From Branchiostoma floridae (Eukaryota > Chordata > Leptocardii > Amphioxiformes > Branchiostomatidae), in the NCBI RefSeq assembly GCF_000003815.2, contig NW_023365753.1, positions 1 through 64,000 on the forward strand: a stretch of DNA of 64,000 nt, read 5' to 3'. The translations under genes were made by a program, and so were the position numbers. Of this stretch, positions 35,010 to 47,100 are shown in pieces. A model generated the notes under the pieces. That model did no database searches, was not told the origin of the DNA, and was given only the letters and a program-made list of their open reading frames with translations. Numbering within the stretch: the stretch's first letter is position 1; every line of letters begins with the position of its first letter.

Positions 35010-35537
35010 CAGTCAAACCAGTCTATAGCGGCCACTCAAGGGACTGGAGAAATGTGGTCACTATAGACAGGTGGCCACTATAGAGAAAATGCTGATGAAT
35101 TGACCATGAGCAATATGTAGCGCATGATTTCAGTACCCACTAATCTTTCTCACCATGAGTAACAGTGTCTTGATCGTCTCAAAATTCAACTGACCCTGAC
35201 AAAGTCATATCTACCAAAAATGATTGATATTGCCATCCACAATGTTGGTAAATTTGCAAACAAAGACTTGCACTCCAACGTTCAAGGTCCGTGTACCCTA
35301 CATTACCGCCAAAAATGACCCTGTCGGGAACTCGCAAACTACGATTTTAAACTTGGCGCAGGTTGACTTACGGCTGCCATTTAGTCACAATAGCAGCCTG
35401 GCAGTATTTCTGTATCTACGGGACCAGAAATCATGCGGTCATGGCTGCGTTGTACAGGTGGCCACTATAGACTATTTCTTAATTCTTAGGTCAATGGTAA
35501 AAATCCAAGGGACCAACATAAGTGACAGGTTTGACTG
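35010..35537. mobile_element. pogo/Tigger-like MITE
   Basis: CAGTCAAACCAGTCTATAGC at the left and the inverted GACAGGTTTGACTG at the right, with TA on both sides (35008-35009, 35538-35539). The centre (about 35215-35350) is related to 15750-15940 in element F, in opposite orientation. Confidence 0.85.
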
Positions 35538-35560
35538 TATTTCCAAAAAGCAGGTCAAAA

Positions 35561-35757
35561 TACTGTAAATGCAGAGACTTTTGCGCTGGTTTAATGTTCG
35601 CGGTTTTCGAACTTAAAACCACCGTGAACATTTTTCATGGCAGAAGAGACTACGTATACAGTGCTTGGTGCTACCGCGAATTTAAAACCGCTGCGAAGAA
35701 ACATTTTTAACGCTACCGCGAAATTAAATCCTTGCGAACTTAAATGCATTTACAGTA
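35561..35757. mobile_element. 197-bp MITE with TACTGTAAATGCA ends
   Basis: TACTGTAAATGCA and TGCATTTACAGTA are perfect inverted ends. The interior carries CGCGGTTTT and CCGCGAA motifs in both orientations, so most of it can fold back. The same family is split at 28838-31276. Confidence 0.8.
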
Positions 35758-38700
35758 TTGGTTTTATTAGTATTTACGGAAATTTGATCCTTGGCACCCC
35801 AGACTGCTAATAGTGCTATCCAAAACTTTATTATCTGTTTACAAAATGCTTTTTGATATTGATTCAGACGGTATAGGATGTTTATGAGTTAATAATAATC
35901 TTTTAATGTGGTTATGGGGTCAATGACCGTCAATCCATTCAAACTGTTGGACAAGTCACAGTGGGAGCACTTCGCTGGGTAAGATTTTCTGGATTTTAAT
36001 TTTTTTTTTTAACTGATGGGTCACTACATAAGACAACTACAAATGTATATTGTATATGCCATGAACTATGTCATCAGGGACTTGTATAGGTCCAGTCTGG
36101 ACAATTTCTGAAAGGCATCATTGTAGTTAACCAGACTCTTTGTAGGATGATTCAGCGGTAATTATGAGAATGACACTATATAAAAATCAGCCAAGCTGAA
36201 ATTATTGATGCACTAAATTGACATCACTGTTGACGTTCCTGCTGTGCTGGCGCCAAGATATAGATGCTCAGTGGTCCATTTGTGCTGCATGGACCTCATT
36301 CATTATTCAACACCAAAATTGGGAATACAGAGGATTCAGCAAAGCAAAAATAGGGCTGTCTAATTTCCATTTCAAGCCTTTCTTGTGACACCCCTTGTAT
36401 AGCTGGCTTGTGCCATGTAGTAATCCTGCTGAGCACCAAAAAGGGATGTCAGAAGAATCCTGTTAGTCAAATGCATGTATAAATTATAATTGCATATTAT
36501 GGACTCTGCTAACTACAGTATATCAAGTGGAGAGGTGATGGTTTTGTTCCTGGATCGTACTAGCATACTGGTCTTATTTTTTTACAGATATTTTGGACGC
36601 CTGTTTCGTTTTTTGTACATACAGTACATTGTACATACATTGTACAAAGAGCAACACTGTAAGCAACTTGATATGAAGATTGACAAACAGCTAATGCATG
36701 TACATGCATGCTGATACTCAATACAATTTTTCTTCACCATGTCCAAATAATGGAACAAAAAGTTCCAATGTCAATTGTAAACTGGAACTAAGTCAATTTG
36801 TGACCATCATAATCAGCATTAGAAGGAGAAACCTGGGATCAATTGTTCTTAGTATAACAACTTTAGATATATTAATTCATAAGTAGTTCAGAATTTCTTA
36901 CAAAGCATCTTCTTTATGCTCCTGCAGAAACAAGTGCAACAATGGCAACCTGTCAGCTTCTTCTGTCTAGAGTTCATTCTGGGTTGACATTGCGTGCGTA
37001 CAGACTGAACCTTGACTGTGAAGCCTTGTTCTTTGTTAAATGGTCCCAGGTGTTAATCTCAGCTGTGGTAAGGTCCCACAAAAAGCACCTCAAACTCTTT
37101 ATAGCCCAAACATCACACCAACAAGGCCTGACTTCTTCCAGGATATGCAGTAGAAGTGTAAGATGTGCATTAGTTGGAAAAAAAGCTTTGAATATTAATG
37201 TAGAGTTATGTGATGACAGTGATAACATCCTGACTGGCACCATTTTCTTTCTTTTGTCGGTGACACGGACCAGGTTTCATACCCTAACTATGAATTGATA
37301 TGAAGGAGGCGGAGAATAATTTTAGATGGTCCAATAGGGAACAAAAGTAATACAAAGTGAAGACAACAATGATGCAAATTATGCAATTAGCTCCTATTGT
37401 TTGAGTACAAGAGCAAATGTTATCTTGTAGGGGTGAGAATGCCACTAGTTTGCTAACATATTAAGAACCATTAAATCCCAAGCCTGATTTTTTTATTCTG
37501 CAAAAATGCTTTTTCTTCTGCAATCTTGAAAATCCTTTTGCAAATTGCAAACTGCAGATGGGGCAACATGTACACATCACTTATTCACAGTGGAGTAAAA
37601 AAGAAGGGGAGTCCTCACCAAGTGTTTTGACCATGTCTTTGTGGATTTCTTTGAGAGTCATCCTCTTTTTATTGATTTACTTGATCATAGCACAAGCTGA
37701 TTTTCAAGGGGCACCACATGCTTGGAGCATTATTCTTCACCATAGTAGCACATTTGTATCATTATTTTGTACTTTCAGCGTTTGAAAAGACGCACAAACA
37801 TGCCGCAAACGGACCCCTTCAAGCACAGGATTGAGGCACTAACGGTTTCCTGCGGTAATTTTCAAGTACGTGAGGTCACCGAGCGAATGGAATCTGATTC
37901 GCGCGTTCACAAATCTAAACCTGATTCGACAAGGGACGATATCTCCGGAAGCGTTCGGGACTCTTTGGTCATGTTAGTGTGCATTCCTAAAGTTTGAAAT
38001 AATGGCTGCCCCAGCGGTGCGGGCAGCGCTCAGATTTTCAATGAGTTGTCATCACCCAACGATGTCACATCTTTGCTCAAAGACTGTCGATATGCAATGA
38101 GATAGTTTTATTTAACCTTACTGCGTGTAAAAATGACAAAATCTAATTTGAAAAAACGAGAAAAAAATCGCACTGGGTGCCTTTAAGAAAGAATGGACTG
38201 TCATAACAGATACTAACGTGGGCATGAAAGAATTGTAAATATGATTTTTTGGATGATGTCATCAGGTTTTATTACCCCTAATATTTTTTTTATGAGAAAA
38301 TACAGCACTTTGTATATACCAATGCAATGAAGCTATGTTTTTCATGTGCATAATGATGAAAGCTAGCAACTCATTTTGCACATCTACTTATTATCTGTCA
38401 GTATTAGAAAAGGATTTTTTAATTCGATGAAAACAATTATTTTGTAATAACTACAGATCATTAGGAGATATTATGATGTGCAAACGTGAGTTTGTAAGCC
38501 TTATTAGATTATGCACAATGGCAACTTAATGGCACATTGTGCTTGCTATCAGTAGCACAGTTTTCTGGTAGTGTCTAAGGAATATTCCTGAACTGTAGAT
38601 AACTGAAGGTTCCTTCATGTCAGCTCTGATTGTGGAACAGTGCTTGTCAAATGGGGCATATTCATTCATGTGGTCTAATATGAATGAATAAAAAATTCAT

Positions 38701-39941
38701 TAGAATCAATGTGTGAAGTGATGTCATGTTTTTTATTTGTTTTGATTTGGGAAATTCCACTTTCTATGATATTGTTTCCAAGCCAAGAAATCCTTCCTCC
38801 CTCATATTCCCTCCATAATTAGCTTGAAATTTGTCTCCCCTTCCCTGCCAATGGTACAGGAGGATGTCTTTCTTTGCTGCTGAAATTCCTCTGCTTTACA
38901 CGCGATGTCGCGACCCCTGCCCCATGGCGAGGTGAGAGGTGAATTTTGAAGAGACTTTGGCAGTAAACAAAGCTCACTTCCCCCTAGTTTATGGAGCATG
39001 AATGCGAGCCTCCTCCTGGCTGCCGCCATTTGAGACAGGCCAGAGTTTAAATCTAGACTTGCCAGCTTTCCTTCAGAATACTGATTTAAAGGCCCAGAAA
39101 GGTGTGAGAAATCTAAAAGCTTTGGCAGGCTTCCAAGTGATAGTTTTAGGTTAAGTAAAAAGTTCTCTGTCTGCTACCACCATTCAGAGGTTGCGATTTC
39201 CATCAAGGTCATTCTGCCTAACTTCAGAACCTCCCAGCCAGGGGGCTGGCAGATAGGAGACTGTTATTTTGATAGCTGAAGCTGATATCCCCTATCGGCC
39301 TATGACTAGGAATGACTTCCTGATTCAGTACAGAGTCAGTATTACTATTAGTGTGATTTCACGAAGATAAACAGTTTGCCAGAATACATAAGTGGAAAAA
39401 AAGAAAGATAAGTTGATTACTCCAGGAAGGAGGGTCACCTTCTGGAGGAGTATTGAAGTTGGAAGAGTTACTGCTGTTATTAGCTGTTTATCAATGTTCC
39501 CTTTGCTGTGTTCATATGGCATGTCGTCTGCTCTCAAGTGCGTGGTTATGCCCTTATTTTCACTGTGTTTATTTAAGTATTGCCACACCAAATTAATTAT
39601 GCTTCTCGGATTTTTTCAGAAAAAAGTTGGACCGGCCGGCTGGCCGGCAGGTGGAAAAAAAACTTTTTGCAAAAGTCTGGGTTGCTTATATACACAGCAT
39701 ACATAGCATATCAACAAATATAAGTTATTTCCTTGGCAAATCCTATGCAATGAATTACTTCTTTTGATCTAGTACTACCATTCCAAATGTGCACAGATGA
39801 CTGTACCATATCAAAGAATAATGAAAAAAGTAATATACTTTTAAATTAGTGTAATAATAACTCTCCGATTTTAATTACACACTGTGTATTTTTCTCTCAA
39901 ATAAACAATACCCCACGTTGTATTCTATATACATATATATC
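35758..39941. other. No gene recognised; one repeat fragment
   Basis: About 35860-35990 matches, inverted, the TTAA element at 7420-7520 (CACAGTGGGAGCAC, GTCAATCCATTCAAACTG). The rest looks single-copy. Frames at 36942-37298, 37767-37997 and 38802-39029 (the last starting MAAARRRLAFMLHKLGGS after a fair Kozak context) match no family I know and have no convincing exon partners. Confidence 0.4.
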
Positions 39942-39977
39942 GTCGTCGTCTGCGTCCGCTCGTGACCGAGCATTAGT

Positions 39978-40352
39978 TCATGTCCATCCAGTCTCATTTG
40001 TTGATTGTTGGTGGCGATGTCTAAAGTGGCTGCTCAGTCCCAGGGCAGTGTGGAAGAGTCTGGGACACTTTGTGCAGGGCAGAGTAGGTGGAGAGCGAGG
40101 AAGTAGTAGTCTCTCTTTGCGTTGCTGTCTTTTTGTCTCTGCTTCGGAGCGTCGTAGCTGCTCCATATGATCAGTCCCCTGCTTTATGGTGCGTTTCCAC
40201 TCAGACCGGTTCTCCGCGAGAGTCTCCCAATTTGTGTGGTTAATGTCGCAACGAAGGAGGGTAGCCTTTAACTGGTCACGAAACCGACGCTTGGGGGCTC
40301 CTCGAGACCTTGTGCCGGATTCTAGTTGTGACTCGACTTCCTCGCCAGATCC
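39978..40352 (-). pseudogene. 5'-truncated LINE, C-terminal ORF2 fragment
   Basis: The minus strand encodes SRGAPKRRFRDQLKATLLRC and INHTNWETLAENRSEWKRTI, the basic C-terminal block (RG-P--RF-DQLK...NW--LA-DR--W) common to many animal LINEs. A C2H2-like finger CTKCPRLFHTALGLSSHFRH-RH follows, with a stop at 39978. A TA microsatellite adjoins the upstream end. It has no catalytic domain. Confidence 0.75.
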
Positions 40353-41069
40353 TGTACATATATATATATATACATGTATATTATACTTTGTTGCAGAAAC
40401 CTTACAGAAACACACGCCCAGATATACAGACCAAAATACAAATGAATATACATGTACATGACATTGTACTTCACTCTCTTTGGATGAAGTAATCAAGTGT
40501 GTTGAGTGTACAGCAGTCTCATATGTGACCTAAGCCCAAATATATATAAAGGCATCAGCTGTGTTCAAACCAATTTTGGATTGAGGTCTCAGTACACAGT
40601 TTTTCACATACTAGTATGGGGATTTACATGGTTAATTATAAGGACGCCTCAAAAATTATAGCAGGGTGCGGAAACAATTTACAAGAATCTACAACCTACG
40701 AAATATTTGAAAGTGAGCATAGATTTGTCTGATCGTTTTTCTATAAAAGCCACTTTGATTTGACCCCCAGCGGAGGTCATGGAGTTGCAGGTGACGCACA
40801 GGAAGTGCCGGTAACAGTATCAAGGTACAAATTCACGACCAAAGAAGCAACATAATCCAACTTATACAGTCTCCAAACTGATGTATTCCTCTACCATTCA
40901 CCATAGTTTCCACCTCGCTGTTGTGCACAGAAGAATAACTACGGCCTTTGCAAGTACTGGGAGGCGCTAGGTTATATCCAAACTACTTTTGGGGATGGTG
41001 GTTGTTATAAGTATACTGTGTTCTGACCTTGACATGTTGTGACATGATCTCCCTTGTACGTTTCTGTAG
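40353..41069. other. Sequence upstream of first visible AHR exon; nothing recognised
   Basis: Contains a short (TA)n tract near 40358 and otherwise ordinary sequence ending in the splice acceptor at 41069. By inference this is the end of an AHR intron. Confidence 0.5.
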
Positions 41070-41185
41070 CCTCCCTGCACAAGCCCAACGGTCTATCCAA
41101 CAGACTCACTGACGGGAGTGGTACAAGCCATGGCAGCCAGCAGTACCATGATACATACTTTCCGGAAGGGGAGATGTTACTTCAG
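41070..41185 (+). CDS. AHR: AHR exon 3-like: linker into PAS-A
   Basis: The acceptor TTTCTGTAG ends at 41069 and the donor GTAAG begins at 41186. The exon is 116 nt: two bases finish a split codon, then 38 codons end with GEMLLQ, the motif that leads into PAS-A in AHR. The first part ([17 protein letters not shown]) is a poorly conserved Ser/Gly-rich linker, as expected between bHLH and PAS-A. The 2.8-kb intron after it holds a Helentron-like element at 41411-42179. Confidence 0.9.
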
Positions 41186-44100
41186 GTAAGAGACACCATG
41201 TCAAAGTCAGAATAGCAAAAGTCAAGAAGTTTCTTGCCAGCTAGTGTCCCTTTGGCACAGTACTAGTGTTCTGAATTTTTTTCCATCAAGACCTTTTTCA
41301 TCCCCACACTTTTATCAAGGCAGTAAAACTGAATGTAACGCCTAAGCTATGTACACTTTCTTATACATTATAGTTCTTGTCCGATAATGTGTGCAATTGG
41401 AGATTAAAAACTAGAAAGGCAACATTTTTGAAAAAAATGCAGAATGTGGCCGAAGGGAAAATGCAGCAAAAATCGCAAGAAAAGAAGCATCAAGAAAGGC
41501 AACATTTTTGCGAAAATGCAGCAAAAAAAAAAAAAAAATCAAAAATTATCATCTATCCACGGATTCGACCCCGGAGCGTTGGCTTACCTCGCGTGAATAA
41601 TACCACTGAGCCAGTGCTACAACATGTTAGTACAAGCACACGTTTTAACAGGTATAGAATTGTATTGCGTGGCTTGAACACGTCCGTTCACCATTGAATT
41701 TGCAAGATTCCAAGGTCCAATTTTCTGAAGATAATGTTTTTGTGTGAAAATTTATCAATCTCGTTCATTCCATGGCGGGCAACTTCTTCCTTGAGCGCCT
41801 GTTAGGTCGTCTCAGCTGCTATAGTATTATCAAACTGCATGCCGAATGCCATTTTGTGTTCTGTGCGTTGATTGGTTCGCCTTTGCGTACACCCGAGATA
41901 GTCCGCGACTTTATTCCAATCAAAAAGCTGGAAACGCGGAGTATATGTTTACAGCTTCCATTTTTTCTGAGTTCTGATTGGCTATTATTGAACTCGATGC
42001 CGATTGTGTTCTGTGCGTTGATAGGTTCACCTCTGACGTAAAACCGAGAAAGTGACACTTTAAGCCAATCAAAAAGCTTGAAACGTGGAGTACACGTTTA
42101 CAGCTTACATTCTTTCTGATTTCCGGGTGGAATATGCAAATATCTGAGGAAAAACTAAATGTGTGGCTTCGCCCACATAATGATTGAACTTAACGGGGGC
42201 CGCCCTAAGATGCTCCCTGCCCTAAGATGTCACAGATTTTTTGCTGATCTTATTATGCATAAGTACGCCGTGTTTGTTGCCACTGACTATGATGATTAGA
42301 AAGGTAAATAAACCAAGTCCAAACAAACAGCTGTTTTTCCATTAAAAAAATATACTTACACATATTCACTTCTCCTTTTTTTTGAAGACAGACTTTTTCA
42401 CAATAATGTTGGTAGCGCCAAATCACTGTAGTCACCTGTACTAGGTATTGGTGGCTCGTGTCCCTAAATATACAACCTGTAAAAAACAGCCACACAACCG
42501 TCATGCACATAAGAAATAAAGCTTCACAAAACACTACAAATATTGGTCTTCAAATGTTTGTTGAGGAAAAGACTGGCCATAGAAAAAAAAAACATAGCAT
42601 CACCGCTGTTGTTTTCCAAGGGAGTGTGTCCCGAAGGTGGCAGACAAGCGAACGCCCGAAAGATTTGTTACTTTAACAAATAATTCGTTCCGTCTATAAA
42701 AATGAAACTTCACAGAGTGATGTCGAATATGTTTCCCAATATGTACACAGAGTTTTTTGTGATTTTGGCGTTGTCGTTTTTCGTAATGATTTTGTTAGTC
42801 GGGCCACCGCATTGAGTGCATTTTGCCCATTTCCCATGAAAACACAACCTAGATTGTGATAGATTCAGCCCTCCTCGCGGGGGACAAGAAGCACACACAA
42901 TCACAATTCTACTGTCAAAAAAAAGCTATTATATCGTGTTATATCATAACACGAACACATACCTTTGCCAAATAAACCAGGTTTGTTATGTAGAATGATG
43001 TCTGTATATATATAGACATAGATGTGTTACTCATTTCATTTTATTTCATGTCAATAGAACATGTCAAACTACAGCTACATACAATCCACTTCACAACTTG
43101 AACTTGAATAAAAGTACAATTATATTTACAGAGAACTACATTTACAGAAGTAACAGAACTTAGAAATATATGGACTGTATTCAAGTCAGCATAAAAATTA
43201 ATTCAAAGCATCATCATTGCAACATTTCAACTGTACAGATTCAGTAACTTTGTAGCTCCTCTGTCAATTTTCAACCACCCATCCACCTCATGATTGCTTA
43301 CTTAAAGCTGCATTAGAGTTCTTACCAAACCCATTCCATCTCTCCAATCTGTGTTTGATTGCAGATAATTATGTCCAGTACCAGACTGACTCCTCCTTTT
43401 TGAATATAGGAGAATTATCATAATGTATATAGAGGTGGGGTCCAGTACATTGTACTGGTACAAAAACATTTGTTTCCTTTGGACTGGTGAAAAAATATGG
43501 ACCTGAAAAAAGTGGTCCAGATTTTAACGTTAAATCTTTGCCTATGCCAGTACTATTAGGCATCCACATGATTTGGGGCTTAGCAGTTCAAGAAAATAAC
43601 AAGGGCAAAGTAGAGTAGAGTTTACAATATCTTCTACCAAGTTTCTACAGTCAAATGTACAGACTCTGAGGCAGCTAGCTTTGTTTACTTGAAGACAGGA
43701 TTTTTAAACAGTGGGAGTCAGATACTCCACTATTATATGAATGAATGAATAAACAGCTTCCTTTGAAACAAAATGGAGCATTGTTTTGAGTTTCGCCTAT
43801 TCAACTTGACCTTGACCTGATCCTTTTCTCTGGACCTGAGCCATACCTCTACCTGCATTTTCTGTACATTTCCCTACATTTTAGGGCTCAAGAATTTGAT
43901 TTTGTAGAGTTTTTGATGGCATAAGTTCCCAAGGTAAAATAAATGACTATCATATTATTTGGTTCTCTGCAGGCCCTGAATGGCTTTGTGGTGGTAGTGA
44001 CATGTGATGGGCTGGTATTCTATGCCTCTCACACCATCCAGGACTACCTGGGCTTTCAGCAGGTAAGATTCCTTACATCTATATGTCATGATCAGTAACT

Positions 44101-47100
44101 TACTAAAAACACCCTCCAGATTAATTTTGGACTTCCAGATTAGTTCCGAACAGACCTTAATCATTTGAAAATCGATTGACCAAATGAATTAACATTTGCC
44201 AGTAAGGTATATTTATAGGTAATTAATATGTAGATTGCAATTAGAAGTCTCCAGGAACAAAGCAAATTCTGGAGAATTCTCCAGAATTCTGGCTCTGAGC
44301 CAGAATTCTGAGGAATTCTGAATTCTAGAAACCTGAGCCAGAATTCTGTAGAAGAATTCCGGGCCCCTGAGCAAAAATTCTCCAGAATTCTCCAGAATTT
44401 GCTTTGTTCCTGGAGACATCTAATTGCAATCTACATATTAATTACCTTTTCATATATCATACTTGCAAATGTTAATTCATTTGGTCAATCGATTTTCAAA
44501 TGATTAAGGTTTGTCCGGAATTAATCTGGAAGTCCAAAATTAATCTGGGGGGTGTTTAAAGTAAAAGATGATTTATTTATTTATTTATTTATTTATTTAT
44601 TAGGATTCTCCATTTGGAGGGTATGGCGAAACAGGTGTTAATAACACCTTTTCAAAGCCGCCATACACACATGTGCACATGTTCGCACATGTCTACACGC
44701 GGCGGGGTTACACCGCCCCTTACGGGGTGATATACCCTTTCGCTGGCTGATACGGTATGGAGGTTCGCCAGGCCTCCAACCGGGTGATTTGAAGTGAATC
44801 ACCAACTCCAGACAGAAGGGTTTGTTCCATCTCACACCGCACCATCGCACGTGTGGGGGTTCTTTAACGTGCATGGGGTGTGACTCTCCCCATACACGGG
44901 ACCTCCATTTAACGTCCTATCCGAGGGACGGCCCTAGCCGAAGCTAGGTACTCATTTTTCACCTGAGTATAGTGAGGAAATCCGTGTAAAGTGCCTTTCC
45001 CAAGGGCACAAGATTTTCAAATGATTAAGGTTTGTCCGGAATTAATCTGGAAGTCCAAAATTAATCTGGGGGGTGTTTAAAGTAAAAGATGATTTTAGCA
45101 GCTAGATGTAGGGGCACTGGTCCATATGCCAGATTTCAGTCAAATTGGAAATCAAAGGTTATATTTTGTGCGTGTTTGTCTGTGTGTGTGTGTTAGCAGC
45201 ATAACTCAAGAAGCTTTGGATAAATCCTGATGGGTAGGCGTCAGGAAAACGGAGGTCAAGTTTGATAATGGGCCCCCTAGTAGCTTGCGAAGGTGCTGCA
45301 GTGGAACTTCAATTTTTTATATCCCGTACCCCGTGTTCTGGACATGCTGTGGTTGTAATTTTTTAGTGCACGTGGGGAAGACTGTGTTGATGGATCTTTT
45401 TTTGGTATGTAGGTAGCTTCACATAATCAGGTACTTATTATGCAAATCAACAGTTGATTTGCATAATTAATGAGGAAAATTTATAAATCCACAGCATTCC
45501 ATTATAGAACTTTCAAACATGTCACATATGTAACTGAGAAAGAGAGAAATTTCAATAGGTATAAAATAAGTAAATGATGGTCTCATTGCATAATTAATGA
45601 GAAAATATCATAATTCCATAATGGTAAAGAATGGGAATTTCATACTTACAACATTATGAAGCTTAGTGAAGTTGAACATTATTAGGCATAAATCATGCAA
45701 AATTAATTTAATATTTACAAAATTAAGGCGGAAACACTAAATGGCCTTATCTGTTACAATAAAACTCTTATACTTTGGACCTATGCCTTTTGGAAAGAGG
45801 ATCAAACAAGACATATTTTAGTGGAATGGAAATATCTATAAAATTAATACTTTAGTTAAGAAAATTCAAACCATTTGGCAAAGGTATGAACCATGCCCAC
45901 TCAATCTCCTCCTGTGTGAAAGTGCAGATAATTTTACATAAAGGCTACGTAAGTGAATTGTATGTTAACTTACATGTAGTCATCTGCCATGAATACAGCA
46001 GAAATGTTTGATATAAATTGCCTTTTCTTTTCTTGATAGAACAATTATATAGATAGAAATTAGTAGGACTTGATTATGCAAATACTCATGTGTGTCTACA
46101 GTATGAAATCTTATCTATGATAATAAACTTTTGGGGTAAAGTACTAACTGTGTTACATCCTTTTACATGTACATCTGTGTTGTTCCTGTACAGAAAGTTT
46201 AACTGTTTCTGTTGCATGCTTCAGTCGGATGTGATCCATCAAGGTGTTTACGAGCTGATCCACACAGAAGATCGGGCAGAGTTCCGCCGGCAGCTGTCCT
46301 GGAACATGCAACCATTGGAGGAAACTGCTGATCCTGGCCAGGTCTCCGCCAACAACAACAGTGTGGTGCCATACAATGGTGTCATGTGTCCAGGTGATCA
46401 TTACAACATTAATACAATTTCTGTTTTATCTATAATGCTACAGTTTTGGATTGTTGAAAATTTTGATGAACCCAGAATTCTTTTTCAAATTCTATTATCT
46501 TTCTAACCCTCAGATGTGAAGAAATGGTAGTAAAAGTATATTTTGATATCTTTACATACAAACACCTACGGAAATATTTGGAGTCACCCACAGAAAAAAA
46601 TCAGGTGCACAGCTCCAATTTTGGGTGCAAGAAGGTGCACAGTCACCCAGTACTTTGAGCCATGTAAGTAGACATTTTTTAGTCAATGACAGAAATTTGT
46701 ACACGATGACAGAAAAAAATGATTTGGGCAGAATTTTTCTTTAGGCTGAATGACTGGCTAGAGCCCTGTTTCAAAGTGGAAAAAAATCCAAAATTTTTGT
46801 ATATACATTCTGGACAAATAATACCTGGACCAGTTAACTGATGGTAAATTCCCTGTGCTTATAGTTGCCGTTTAGGTATTTTAAGGGAGAGGGCGGTCGT
46901 CAATTACAATAACGGGGGTAAAAGAAGTGCCTGATTTTCCTCTCAAATTGCAGAAAATTGTATTTTAGAGGGTTTTAAAATCCGAATTTTCCCAGCGGAG
47001 CTATCCCTCTCCAATATTTTTGGACGCATTCACCTCATGAACCTTGTGGGAACGCTGGTAACAACTGTTACAGCTTGTTTTGTGAATGGCTCCCAAAAAA

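Noticed and set aside
37767-37997. Coding exon with a basic start (LKRRTN) that could be a bHLH segment
   Set aside because: No helix-loop-helix pattern, and no splice frame joins it to the AHR exon at 41070.
38802-39029. First exon of an unknown gene on the minus strand (MAAARRRLAFMLHKLGGS)
   Set aside because: The start context is fair and a GTGAG follows, but no partner exon, conserved motif or CpG island supports it.
44491-45095. CRISPR-like direct repeats
   Set aside because: Only two copies around a retroelement in an animal intron; no array structure.
46090-46506. A 138-codon protein starting MCLQYEILS
   Set aside because: Only the middle (46225-46393) is AHR exon; the rest is intron read through in frame.
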